Part shown: positions 36,225 through 43,347 of the stretch, piece by piece | Layout of the letters: every line of letters begins with the position of its first letter | Numbering within the stretch: the first letter of the stretch is position 1 | NCBI RefSeq assembly: GCF_001612985.1 | Contig: NZ_BDBM01000035.1 | Span: 1 to 64,000 of the forward strand | Length of the DNA stretch: 64,000 nt | Origin: Nocardia gamkensis NBRC 108242 | GTDB lineage: Bacteria; Actinomycetota; Actinomycetes; Mycobacteriales; Mycobacteriaceae | Direction: 5' to 3' | Notes under the pieces: generated by a model | What the model was told of the DNA's origin: nothing | Database searches by the model: none | Seen by the model: only the letters and a program-made list of their open reading frames with translations | Translations under genes and position numbers: made by a program

Positions 36225-37019
36225 TCAGTACGTCGTATTGATGTACTCGGCGGCGTGCGTGGTCCACGGGACGTTCGTCCCGGGCATGTGCTGATTGTTG
36301 TAGAGGACGTGCTGGCCGTAGGGCCACGGGATGAGGTAGCCGACGACGCCGCGGACCGCCGCGGTGTAGCGGTCGAGGTTGCCGATCGGGTCGTGCAGCA
36401 GGATCTCGAGCAGTTCGGCGAAGATCAGCGGTGCGACGTCGCCGATGCGGGCGCCCTCCACGAAGGAGAACGGCGAGATGCCCACGTCGATGATGCGCAA
36501 CGGCGAATTGCCCGGTGACGCGGTGATGATGTCGCCGGGGTTGGCGTACTCGCGCACCGCGACGGAGGCGGGCCACGCGCCACGCTGCCCGTGCAGGCCG
36601 AATGTGTTCGCGGGGCAGAGATTCCCGACCGACTGCCCGGCACGGCGCAGTGGGTTGGCGATGTTCACCACGAAAGCGATCTCCAGCGGCGTGCCGTTCG
36701 TGTTCTCGTACTTCCCCGCGTGCACGCCCTCCAGGATCCGGCTGGCGCAGATACCGCCGAGCGAATAACTCAGCAGGCCGCAGACATTCGGCGAGTCCTG
36801 GATCGCCTTCACCCCGGCGGCGACGCCGAGCCGCACCGACGTCTCCAGCGAAGGGCCCCACGCCTCGGGCACCGGCCCCACCGACGCGGGCCAATCCGGT
36901 TCGAAGCAGCTGAACTTCCCGGTGTCGAGTAGTTTCGTGACGTCGTGCAGCATGCCCGCGGGCGTTCCGTCGGAGTTGCGCGGCTCGCCGGTGCCGCGGA
37001 GAGTGATGATGTCGATCAT
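36225..37019 (-). CDS. LysB/cutinase-like serine esterase
   Basis: 264 aa alpha/beta-hydrolase. The N-terminal IDIITLRGTGEPRNSDGTPA is characteristic of the mycobacteriophage lysin B and PE-PPE-domain esterase group. The nucleophile Ser sits in GLLSYSLGGICA in place of the usual GYSQG. A candidate Asp is in NPGDIITASPG, and a candidate His is in NNQHMPG or TTHAAEY near the C-terminus. No signal peptide is visible. ATG at 37019 has a perfect AAGGAGG. LysB cleaves the mycolate ester link to arabinogalactan. No phage genes surround it, so it may be a chromosomal homologue or a captured gene. Confidence 0.75.
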   Translation of the reverse strand: MIDIITLRGTGEPRNSDGTPAGMLHDVTKLLDTGKFSCFEPDWPASVGPVPEAWGPSLETSVRLGVAAGVKAIQDSPNVCGLLSYSLGGICASRILEGVHAGKYENTNGTPLEIAFVVNIANPLRRAGQSVGNLCPANTFGLHGQRGAWPASVAVREYANPGDIITASPGNSPLRIIDVGISPFSFVEGARIGDVAPLIFAELLEILLHDPIGNLDRYTAAVRGVVGYLIPWPYGQHVLYNNQHMPGTNVPWTTHAAEYINTTY

Positions 37020-37179
37020 CGTGGCCTCCTTGCACAACCGCACCGACCCCTTCGGTACGGAATCTCAAGGTAGACCCGCGGCGCCCCGCGCACACGAGTA
37101 TCGGGCTACCTCATCGCAGCCCGAGTTCTCCCATGTAGAGCGCGATTCGGCGGATCGGGTGGTGTGCGAGCTACCGCGA

Positions 37180-37686
37180 CTACGCGTCCGGTTCCATACT
37201 GGTCAGCAGGATTCGCGCGATTCGGTCCAGTTCTGTCCGTTCCCCCGCGGTGAGTACCGACAGCATCCTGGTCTCGTTCGCGGTGTGCTCGGTGACCACG
37301 GTGTCGACCAGTTCCCGCCCGGCCGCAGTGAGGGCGACGCGCACTGCCCTGCGGTCCTTGGCGTCGGCGACGCGCCGTACCAGCCCCGCCGATTCCAGCC
37401 GGTCCAGCCGTCCGGTCATACCCGCCCGGGACAGCATCAGCGTGTCGGCGAGCACCGACGGGTTGAGTTCGAACGGCTCGCCCGAACGGCGCAGCGCGGC
37501 AAGCACATCGAACTCGCCGCGTTGCAATCCGTGCTTGCCGAACACCGCCTCGATCTCACGCTCGGCCACCACCAGCAGCCTGCCCAGGCGCCCCACCACG
37601 CCCATCGCCTCGAGATCGAGGTCCGGCCGTTCGCGCTCCCACTGCGCCACGATGGCGTCCACGGCGTCCGTTCTTTGCTCGGTCAT
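37180..37686 (-). CDS. MarR-family regulator
   Basis: 168 aa winged helix-turn-helix. A dimerisation helix is at about 25-60, the DNA-binding part FDVLAALRRSGEPFELNPSV is near 62-82, the recognition helix LADTLMLSRAGMTGRLDRLE near 84-103 and the wing DAKDRRAVRVALT near 110. It is divergent from a cupin gene with an operator-like region between them. Expected to repress both genes until a small phenolic-type ligand binds; the ligand is unknown. Confidence 0.92.
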   Translation of the reverse strand: MTEQRTDAVDAIVAQWERERPDLDLEAMGVVGRLGRLLVVAEREIEAVFGKHGLQRGEFDVLAALRRSGEPFELNPSVLADTLMLSRAGMTGRLDRLESAGLVRRVADAKDRRAVRVALTAAGRELVDTVVTEHTANETRMLSVLTAGERTELDRIARILLTSMEPDA

Positions 37687-37706
37687 GGACAGGATCTTAT
37701 TCGGCA

Positions 37707-37744
37707 GGTTATAGTTCGGTAGCGAATTATCAACCACCGAACTA
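37707..37744. promoter_or_regulatory. Overlapping operators between marR-like and cupin genes
   Basis: TAGTTCGGT (37712-37720) and ACCGAACTA (37736-37744) form a perfect 9-bp inverted repeat. It overlaps an imperfect palindrome, GGTTATAGTTCG-GTAG-CGAATTATCAACC (37707-37735). The spacer is AT-rich against a GC-rich background and lies 20 bp before each start codon, which is typical for MarR autoregulation plus target control. Confidence 0.75.
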
Positions 37745-37757
37745 ATTGGAGACTCCG

Positions 37758-38264
37758 ATGACCATCCCCGCTCCCCGCAAGGACGTCGCAATCCGGCAGC
37801 CGCAGGACGCGGAAGTCCTGCGCACCACGTCGGTCACATTGCGCCTGCTGATCGACGCCGAGGAGGCCGGCGGCGGGCTGAGCACGCTCGAGGTGAACAT
37901 GGATCGCGGCGCGGACGGCGCGGCGCCGCACTATCACACGCGTTCCGACGAGCTGTTCTACGTCGCCGAGGGCGAACTGCAACTGCTGGCCGGCGACCGC
38001 ATCGTCACCGTCGGCGCGGGCGGTTCCATCGTGGTCCCGAAATTCATGCCGCACGCTTTCGGCGCCACACCGGACAGCATGGCGCGGATCCTGATCGCGC
38101 TCACCCCCGGCGTGCAGCGTTTCGAGTACTTCCGGCTACTGGAACGGATCGCCGCGGGCGAGTCCACGATGACCGATCTCGCTGCCGCCCAAGACGAGTT
38201 CGACAACCACTTCATCGACGCGCCCGCCTGGTGGGCGGAGCGCAACGCGAATCGAAACCGATAG
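37758..38264 (+). CDS. Cupin-domain protein
   Basis: 168 aa single-cupin protein. Motif 1 is HYHTRSDELFYVAEGELQLL, with His-x-His and Glu metal ligands near residues 60-67. Motif 2 is VVPKFMPHAFGATPD with the fourth ligand His. This pattern suits a quercetinase/pirin-like or small-molecule dioxygenase role, but a simple sugar or ligand-binding role is possible. ATG at 37758 with GGAG. Divergent from and probably controlled by the MarR protein. Confidence 0.88.
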   Translation: MTIPAPRKDVAIRQPQDAEVLRTTSVTLRLLIDAEEAGGGLSTLEVNMDRGADGAAPHYHTRSDELFYVAEGELQLLAGDRIVTVGAGGSIVVPKFMPHAFGATPDSMARILIALTPGVQRFEYFRLLERIAAGESTMTDLAAAQDEFDNHFIDAPAWWAERNANRNR

Positions 38265-38606
38265 CGGGCAGGGCCCCGGATCCGACTGCGCGCGAGCGGA
38301 TTCGCGGGAATCGCTCAGGAAGCGGTCGCACCCCGGCGGGCCAGGGGCGCGAAAGTACAGATGCACAGCCGCCACCATCGGGCTATGGACAGCGGCCGTG
38401 CGGCATGGGAGAACAGCTCCATGATTGCGCTGTAAGTATTTCCAGCCTACCGGAAAACTTTCGGCACTCGGCCGTTATGGATCGGAATTCGGTTTGTCAC
38501 AGGCCGGGAAATCTCGCGATACGAGCCGATAGCGCCCCTCATCGCGATATGATCGCTCACACGCTTGGGGGTCGTGGCAAATCGTGAGCAGATCGGAGAA
38601 CCGGCT
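38265..38606. other. 342-bp upstream region of the ATP-grasp peptide cluster
   Basis: No gene is supported. Nearest the cluster is a likely promoter (TATGAT -10 and an overlapping inverted repeat). The stretch 38400-38460 is more AT-rich, with a short GGAAAACTTTCGG motif. The low-GC patch and the absence of conserved coding fit a junction inside an acquired segment. Confidence 0.5.
38514..38553 (+). promoter_or_regulatory. Candidate promoter/operator of the graspetide-like cluster
   Basis: TATGAT at 38548-38553 is one base from the consensus -10. TCGCGAT (38514-38520) and ATCGCGA (38541-38547) form an inverted repeat that ends at the -10 element, suggesting a regulator site covering the promoter. 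The precursor ATG is at 38607, leaving a leader of about 45 nt with GGAG before it. Confidence 0.5.
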
Positions 38607-39062
38607 ATGACCGACGCAATCCACCTTCCCGGGACGACGCCGAAGGATGACCGTGTTCCTCCGCTCCAGGGTTTGCTGGTCGCGGAATCGGACCGGCAGA
38701 TCAGCGTGCGCGTCGCCGAGGGAACGTGGACGTTCAGTCGGTCCGATGTCCTGCGCGTGGTCGATTCCGCGGCACCCCGGACCGATCAGGACGGCCGTCC
38801 GGTACTGGTCGACATCCGCGCGGGCGCCACCGCCGATTTCACCCGCAGGCTGCGCATCGACCTGGTCGATCGGCCGATGACCATTCCGGAGTCGCCGTCG
38901 GAGGCACTCGGCGACGAGCAGCTGCGTCAGCTCACCGAAACCTGGGCCGACCGGCTGCAACTCGTGGACTGCCCGGGGTCGGGCGGCGCGACGTTCACCT
39001 ACTGCCAGACCAAATCGATCAACGGCAGCGACGACGGCATCAACTGCGACAGTCTCGACTGA
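38607..39062 (+). CDS. Putative graspetide (ATP-grasp RiPP) precursor, 151 aa
   Basis: No family named with certainty. Residues 1-95 look like a small beta-rich domain (LQGLLVAESDRQISVRVAEG, then RRLRIDLVDRPMTIPE), and 98-119 form a helix. The last 30 residues are a Gly/Ser/Thr/Asn/Asp-rich tail with Cys122, Cys133 and Cys147. The tail contains KS-INGS-DD (136-143): two hydroxyl/amino donors, four residues, two acidic acceptors. This is the same spacing as the TTxxxxEE repeat of plesiocin-type graspetides. The next gene, 11 bp downstream, is an ATP-grasp ligase of the MvdD kind, the enzyme that makes such side-chain links. ATG at 38607 with GGAG upstream. The long folded leader is unusual. 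It could alternatively be a partner protein rather than a substrate. Confidence 0.7.
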   Translation: MTDAIHLPGTTPKDDRVPPLQGLLVAESDRQISVRVAEGTWTFSRSDVLRVVDSAAPRTDQDGRPVLVDIRAGATADFTRRLRIDLVDRPMTIPESPSEALGDEQLRQLTETWADRLQLVDCPGSGGATFTYCQTKSINGSDDGINCDSLD

Positions 39063-39073
39063 GCGGCAGGCGG

Positions 39074-40036
39074 ATGGCCGCACGCCGGCGCGGTTCGGTC
39101 CTGATCGTGTCCGAATCCGATGATCTACACGCCACCGCGATGGCGGCGACGCTGCGAGACCACTACGGGCTCGGCCCGATCCATCTCGACCTGCGTGATT
39201 TCCCCCGCGAGTCCGGCAGCTTCCGGCTGGACCGGCTCGGCACCGCACACTCGCTGTCGCACGTTATCGGCCTCGACGACGTCCGGTCGGTGTGGTGGCG
39301 GCGCCCGCACCCCGCGCGGGTGCCCGCGGGTGTCCGCGCCTCGGACAACGATTTTCGCCAGGCCGAGTGCGACGGGTTCATCCAGGGACTGCTCTGGTCC
39401 ATCCCCGCCTACTGGGTCAACGACCCGGGGGCCGACCGGACCGCGGGACGCAAGATCGTGCAACTGGAAACGGCGCTGCGGGCCGGGTTCGCGGTGCCGG
39501 AAACGCTGATCACCAACGATCCGGACGAGGCGCGCAGTTTCGTCGAATCCCGGCCCGGCCCGGTCGTTTACAAACGCACCGGCACCAGCCGGGCGGAATT
39601 CGCCGAGACCAGGATCATCTCCGAGGACGATTTCGCCAGGCTGGACGCGATCCGTTCGGCGCCGACCACCTTCCAGGACTACATCGACGCCACCTGCGAT
39701 CTGCGGGTGGTCTGGGTGGACGGCGTCGAATGGACGGTGCGCATCGACTCGCAGGCGGGCGTCGGCAAGGTCGACTCACGGCTGGACACGTCGGTCGATT
39801 TCGTGCCCGAGCACCTGCCCGCCTCGGTGAGCAAGTCACTGGCCACGCTGATGGGCGCGCTCGGATTGTCCTTCGGTGTGCTCGACATTCGGCTCGGCCG
39901 CGACGGCGAGTACTACTTCCTCGAGGTCAACCCGCAGGGCCAGTTCGCCTACCTGGAGATCAAGACCGGTCTGCCGATCTTCCGCAGCCTGGCCAACCTG
40001 CTGGTGGACGGCGACGGCATGGTGTCAGGCTACTGA
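39074..40036 (+). CDS. MvdD-like ATP-grasp ligase (candidate graspetide synthetase)
   Basis: 320 aa. A pre-ATP-grasp domain (about 1-110) bears SVWWRRPHPARVP, the signature of peptide-maturase ATP-grasp enzymes. It is followed by VNDPGADRTAGRKIVQLETA and VPETLITNDPDEARSF. The nucleotide-binding lysine is in GPVVYKRTGTS, and DYIDATCDLRVVWVDG and LSFGVLDIRLGRDG lead to the metal-binding Glu and Asn of YFLEVNPQGQF near 300. Microviridin and other graspetide ligases share this order and form ester or amide macrocycles between Ser/Thr/Lys and Asp/Glu of a precursor. No protein methyltransferase, transporter or protease is adjacent. ATG at 39074, 11 bp after the putative precursor. Confidence 0.85.
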   Translation: MAARRRGSVLIVSESDDLHATAMAATLRDHYGLGPIHLDLRDFPRESGSFRLDRLGTAHSLSHVIGLDDVRSVWWRRPHPARVPAGVRASDNDFRQAECDGFIQGLLWSIPAYWVNDPGADRTAGRKIVQLETALRAGFAVPETLITNDPDEARSFVESRPGPVVYKRTGTSRAEFAETRIISEDDFARLDAIRSAPTTFQDYIDATCDLRVVWVDGVEWTVRIDSQAGVGKVDSRLDTSVDFVPEHLPASVSKSLATLMGALGLSFGVLDIRLGRDGEYYFLEVNPQGQFAYLEIKTGLPIFRSLANLLVDGDGMVSGY

Positions 40037-40101
40037 GTTCGTCCTCCGCGCCGGACGCGGGCACTCGCACAGGCCCGCGCCGGTCCAGCGGGGAACCGGC
40101 C

Positions 40102-40305
40102 ATGACGGGCCGGTACTACGACACCGGCTCGACCAGCATCACCCCGGCGCCGGATTGTGTTGCGCCTGCGCCCGATATCGGCCGAAAGGCCGTCACCTGG
40201 CGAACCGACGATCCGGGTATCGACACCGCCGAACAGCTCGGCGAGACAAGCATCCGGTTCGGTGGCGTGGACGTCGATCCGGTCGAGTGCTCCGAGCACG
40301 CCTGA
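40102..40305 (+). CDS. 67-aa ORF following the ATP-grasp gene
   Basis: Begins MTGRYYDTGSTSITPAPDCV and ends FGGVDVDPVECSEHA. Codon third positions are GC-rich, and a GGGGA ribosome-like site precedes the ATG by 9 nt. It lies 65 bp after the ATP-grasp stop in the same direction. The N-terminal third holds five Ser/Thr followed by Asp residues, so a second modified peptide or an accessory protein is possible. Not recognised as any family; it may also be a species-specific gene without link to the cluster. Confidence 0.5.
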   Translation: MTGRYYDTGSTSITPAPDCVAPAPDIGRKAVTWRTDDPGIDTAEQLGETSIRFGGVDVDPVECSEHA

Positions 40306-40433
40306 TCCGTGGCCGGGCAAGCCGACCAGGGTCCGCGGCAGCAGGGTTCCGCACCGCGCGGTTGCTTCCGTCGGCAACGTGTCCCCACGTGCGGACGGCC
40401 CTCGCGGCGCGGATCCCTCGCGCCGTTACGGCG

Positions 40434-40664
40434 CTATTGGCCCTTGCGGCGATTGGCTCCGCCCCGGCTGCGGAGTTGCACATGCGACTCCACCAGCACA
40501 TTGTGGATGAAGCCGTAGGAGCGGCCGGTGGACCGCGCCAGTGACCGGATGCTCGCACCCGCCTCGTATTGTTTCTTCAGCTGGGTTTGTAGGCGATCGC
40601 GGGACTTCCCGGTGACGCGTGTGCCCTTACCCAATGTGGCCTTGCTTTGTGGCCTGTCGCTCAT
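40434..40664 (-). CDS. Small helix-turn-helix protein (Rv1473A-like)
   Basis: 76 aa, basic. A central HTH has LKKQYEAGASIRSLARSTGR followed by SYGFIHNVLVESHVQLRSRG, between Lys/Arg-rich arms. Small proteins of this kind accompany the ABC-F gene in mycolate actinobacteria (Rv1473A next to Rv1473, as I recall). It is in the same direction as the ABC-F gene, 81 bp downstream of it. Probably a DNA-binding regulator. It marks the right border of the accessory segment. Confidence 0.85.
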   Translation of the reverse strand: MSDRPQSKATLGKGTRVTGKSRDRLQTQLKKQYEAGASIRSLARSTGRSYGFIHNVLVESHVQLRSRGGANRRKGQ

Positions 40665-40745
40665 GGCTTCCTCCGAGTCGCCGAGCAGCGTCTTTCCAGG
40701 CTAAGCACTCAGGAGGCCATGATCAACGGGTTCCTGTGATGAAAC

Positions 40746-42377
40746 TCACGCGAGCTGAATAAGTTCCAGATATTCGGCCGACCAATGGTCTTCTGTCCCG
40801 TCCGGGAGCAGGATCACGCGTTCCGGAGACAACGCCTCCGCTGCGCCCGGGTCGTGGGTCACCAGCACCACAGCGCCCGCGTAGGTGCGCAGGGCGTCGA
40901 GCACCTGCTCGCGCGACACCGGGTCGAGGTTGTTCGTCGGCTCGTCCAGCAGCAGCACGTTCGCCGCAGAGGAGACCAGACCGGCCAGCGCGAGACGGGT
41001 CTTCTCACCGCCCGAGAGGGTGCCCGCGGGCTGGTCGAGCTGCGGACCGGAGAACATGAACGCGCCGAGCAGGCCACGCAGATCCTGCTCGCCGGCGTCC
41101 GGCGCGGCGTGGCGGATGTTCTCCCACACGGTGGCGTTGTCGTCCAGCGTGTCGTGCTCCTGGGCGAAATATCCGATCTTCAGCCCGTGCCCCGGCACCA
41201 AACCGCCCGCCGTGGGCTGCTCGACTCCGGCCAGCAGGCGCAGCAGCGTCGTCTTACCCGCGCCGTTGAGCCCGAGAACCACCACCCGGCTGCCGCGGTC
41301 GATCGCCAGATCGACGCCGGTGAAGATCTCCAGCGAGCCGTAGACCTTGGTCAGGTTCTCGGCCATCAGCGGCGTCTTGCCGCAAGCCGCGGGCTCGGGG
41401 AACTTGATCCGGGCGACCTTGTCGGCGACGCGTACGTCGTCGAGTTCGGCCAGCAGGCGATCGGCGCGCTTGGCCATGTTCTGCGCCGCAGTCGCTTTCG
41501 TGGCCTTGGCGCCGAGCTTGGCCGCCTGGGCGCGCAGCGCGCTCGCCTTCTTCTCGGCGTTCGCGCGTTCGCGGCGCCTGCGCTGCTCGTCGGTGGCGCG
41601 GGCGTCCAGGTATTTCTTCCAGCTCATGTTGTAGACGTCGGCCTCGCCGCGCACCGCGTCCAGGAACCACACCTTGTTCACCACGTCGGCGAGCAGTTCC
41701 ACGTCGTGACTGATGACGATCAGGCCACCGTCGTGATTCTGCAGGAAGCCACGCAGCCAGGTGATCGAGTCGGCGTCGAGGTGGTTGGTCGGCTCGTCCA
41801 GCAGCAGGATGGTGTCCGAGCGCCCGCCGCTGCCGTCGGAGGCGGCGAACAGGATGCGCGCCAATTCGATTCGACGCCGCTGACCACCGGACAGGGTGCG
41901 CAACGACTGACCGAGCACCCGGTCGGGCAGACCGAGGCTGTGGCAGATGCGCGCCGCCTCGCTCTCGGCGACGTAGCCGCCGAGCGCCGAGAAACGTTCC
42001 TCGAGCCGCCCGTACTTGCGGACCGCCTTCTCGCGTTCCTTGTCGTCGGCGACCTCGGCCATCAGCGCCTGCTGCTTCTCCATCTCACGGATCAACGTGT
42101 CCAGGCCGCGCGCGGACAGCACCCGGTCGCGGGCCAGCACGTCCAGGTTGCCCTCGCGCGGGTCCTGCGGCAGGTAACCGATGTCGCTGGAGCGAAGAAT
42201 CTTCCCGGCGTACGGCTCGCCCTCGCCGGCCAGGATGCGCAGCGTGGTGGTCTTGCCCGCGCCGTTGCGTCCGACCAGCCCGATCCGGTCGCCCGCCTGT
42301 ACCCGTAGCGCCGGTCCGGGAGCGGACAGCAGGGTGCGGACTCCGGCCCGGACCTCCAGGTCGGTCGCGGTGATCAC
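40746..42377 (-). CDS. ABC-F family ATPase
   Basis: 543 aa with two ATP-binding cassettes and no membrane domain. The first has GLVGRNGAGKTTTLRILAGE, LSGGQRRRIELARILFA and LLLDEPTNHLD. The second has VLGLNGAGKTTLLRLLAGVE, LSGGEKTRLALAGLV and LLLDEPTNNLD. A charged linker (about 235-300, DEQRRRRERANAEKKASALR) joins them. ABC-F proteins act on the ribosome as translation factors or in antibiotic protection; which applies here is not shown by sequence. GTG at 42377 with AAGGAGAA. Closely like M. tuberculosis Rv1473. A stable hairpin lies in its leader. Confidence 0.94.
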   Translation of the reverse strand: MITATDLEVRAGVRTLLSAPGPALRVQAGDRIGLVGRNGAGKTTTLRILAGEGEPYAGKILRSSDIGYLPQDPREGNLDVLARDRVLSARGLDTLIREMEKQQALMAEVADDKEREKAVRKYGRLEERFSALGGYVAESEAARICHSLGLPDRVLGQSLRTLSGGQRRRIELARILFAASDGSGGRSDTILLLDEPTNHLDADSITWLRGFLQNHDGGLIVISHDVELLADVVNKVWFLDAVRGEADVYNMSWKKYLDARATDEQRRRRERANAEKKASALRAQAAKLGAKATKATAAQNMAKRADRLLAELDDVRVADKVARIKFPEPAACGKTPLMAENLTKVYGSLEIFTGVDLAIDRGSRVVVLGLNGAGKTTLLRLLAGVEQPTAGGLVPGHGLKIGYFAQEHDTLDDNATVWENIRHAAPDAGEQDLRGLLGAFMFSGPQLDQPAGTLSGGEKTRLALAGLVSSAANVLLLDEPTNNLDPVSREQVLDALRTYAGAVVLVTHDPGAAEALSPERVILLPDGTEDHWSAEYLELIQLA

Positions 42378-42463
42378 AAACTTCTCCTTGCGGATCGTGG
42401 GGCTGGGCGCGTGCTCGATTGTGCGACCCGACGCGCACAAGAACCACCGATTTTACCCGGGCC

Positions 42464-42493
42464 GCGGGGTGCTCCCCCATACCAGCACCCCGC
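42464..42493. promoter_or_regulatory. Hairpin in the ABC-F leader / divergent spacer
   Basis: GCGGGGTGCT (42464-42473) pairs perfectly with AGCACCCCGC (42484-42493) around a 10-nt loop. It starts 87 nt upstream of the ABC-F GTG, and its right edge is 51 nt before the divergent SDR gene. It could be a leader structure for ABC-F expression or an operator. Confidence 0.5.
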
Positions 42494-42544
42494 ATGTGAC
42501 GGCGGTAACGGCTCGTGCGATCGGCTGCGCTACCGTGCGATGCC

Positions 42545-43309
42545 ATGAGTACCGATCTGTTGGGCAAGAGCGCTCTGGTCACGGGGGCCAGCCGGGGCAT
42601 CGGCAAGGCGGTCGCGGCGGAGCTGCTCGGCCGCGGCGCGAACGTGCTGATCACCGCGCGGAAGAAGGAGCCGCTGGAGGAGGCCGCCGCACAGCTGCGC
42701 GAGCTGGGCCACCAGGGTCAGGTCGTGGCCTTGGCGGGCAACTCGGGCGTCGCCGAGGATCGGGCGGCCGCGGTCGAGCGCGCGGTCACGGAGTTCGGTT
42801 CGCTGGACGTCCTGATCAACAACACCGGCATCAACCCGGTCTACGGCTCCCTGATGGAGGCCGACCTGGACGCCGTGCGCAAGATCTTCGACGTGAACGT
42901 GGTCGCGGCGCTCGGCTACATCCAGGAGGCGTACCGGGCGTGGATGCGCGATCACGGCGGCGCCGTGGTCAACGTGGCCAGTGTCGCGGGCATCCGCTCG
43001 ACCGGTGTGATCGCCGCCTACGGTGCGTCCAAGTCCGCGCTTATCCATCTCACCGGGGAACTCGCCTGGCAGCTCGGGCCGACGATCCGGGTGAACGCGG
43101 TCGCGCCGGGCGTGATCAAGACGAAATTCGCCGACGCGCTGTACTCGTCGGACGAAGAGCGCGCCGCGAGCGTGTACCCGATGAAGCGACTGGGCAGTCC
43201 GGAGGACGTGGCGCGTTTGATCGGCTTCCTGGTCTCCGACGAGGCGGCCTGGATCACCGGCGAGACGGTGCGCGTGGACGGCGGACTGCTCTCCACCGGC
43301 GGGATCTGA
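42545..43309 (+). CDS. SDR-family oxidoreductase (FabG-like)
   Basis: 254 aa classical SDR. TGASRGIG at 14-21, INNTGINPVYG near 90 (NNTG in place of NNAG), Ser in VNVASVAGIRSTG, catalytic YGASK near 160 and a FabG-like C-terminus GETVRVDGGLLSTGGI. Probably reduces a 3-oxo or similar carbonyl with NADPH; substrate unknown. ATG at 42545. It is divergent from ABC-F. Confidence 0.88.
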   Translation: MSTDLLGKSALVTGASRGIGKAVAAELLGRGANVLITARKKEPLEEAAAQLRELGHQGQVVALAGNSGVAEDRAAAVERAVTEFGSLDVLINNTGINPVYGSLMEADLDAVRKIFDVNVVAALGYIQEAYRAWMRDHGGAVVNVASVAGIRSTGVIAAYGASKSALIHLTGELAWQLGPTIRVNAVAPGVIKTKFADALYSSDEERAASVYPMKRLGSPEDVARLIGFLVSDEAAWITGETVRVDGGLLSTGGI

Positions 43310-43347
43310 CCCAGGCGGGACGGCCGTCCGCATCGGGCCGACCTGGG

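Noticed and set aside
36225..37019. Prophage remnant at the esterase gene
   Set aside because: No integrase, terminase, structural gene or att-like repeat was found nearby.
40746..42377. Naming the ABC-F gene as a macrolide resistance determinant
   Set aside because: Sequence shows only the ABC-F architecture; ribosome protection against a given drug cannot be read from it, and the close mycobacterial relative is a core gene.
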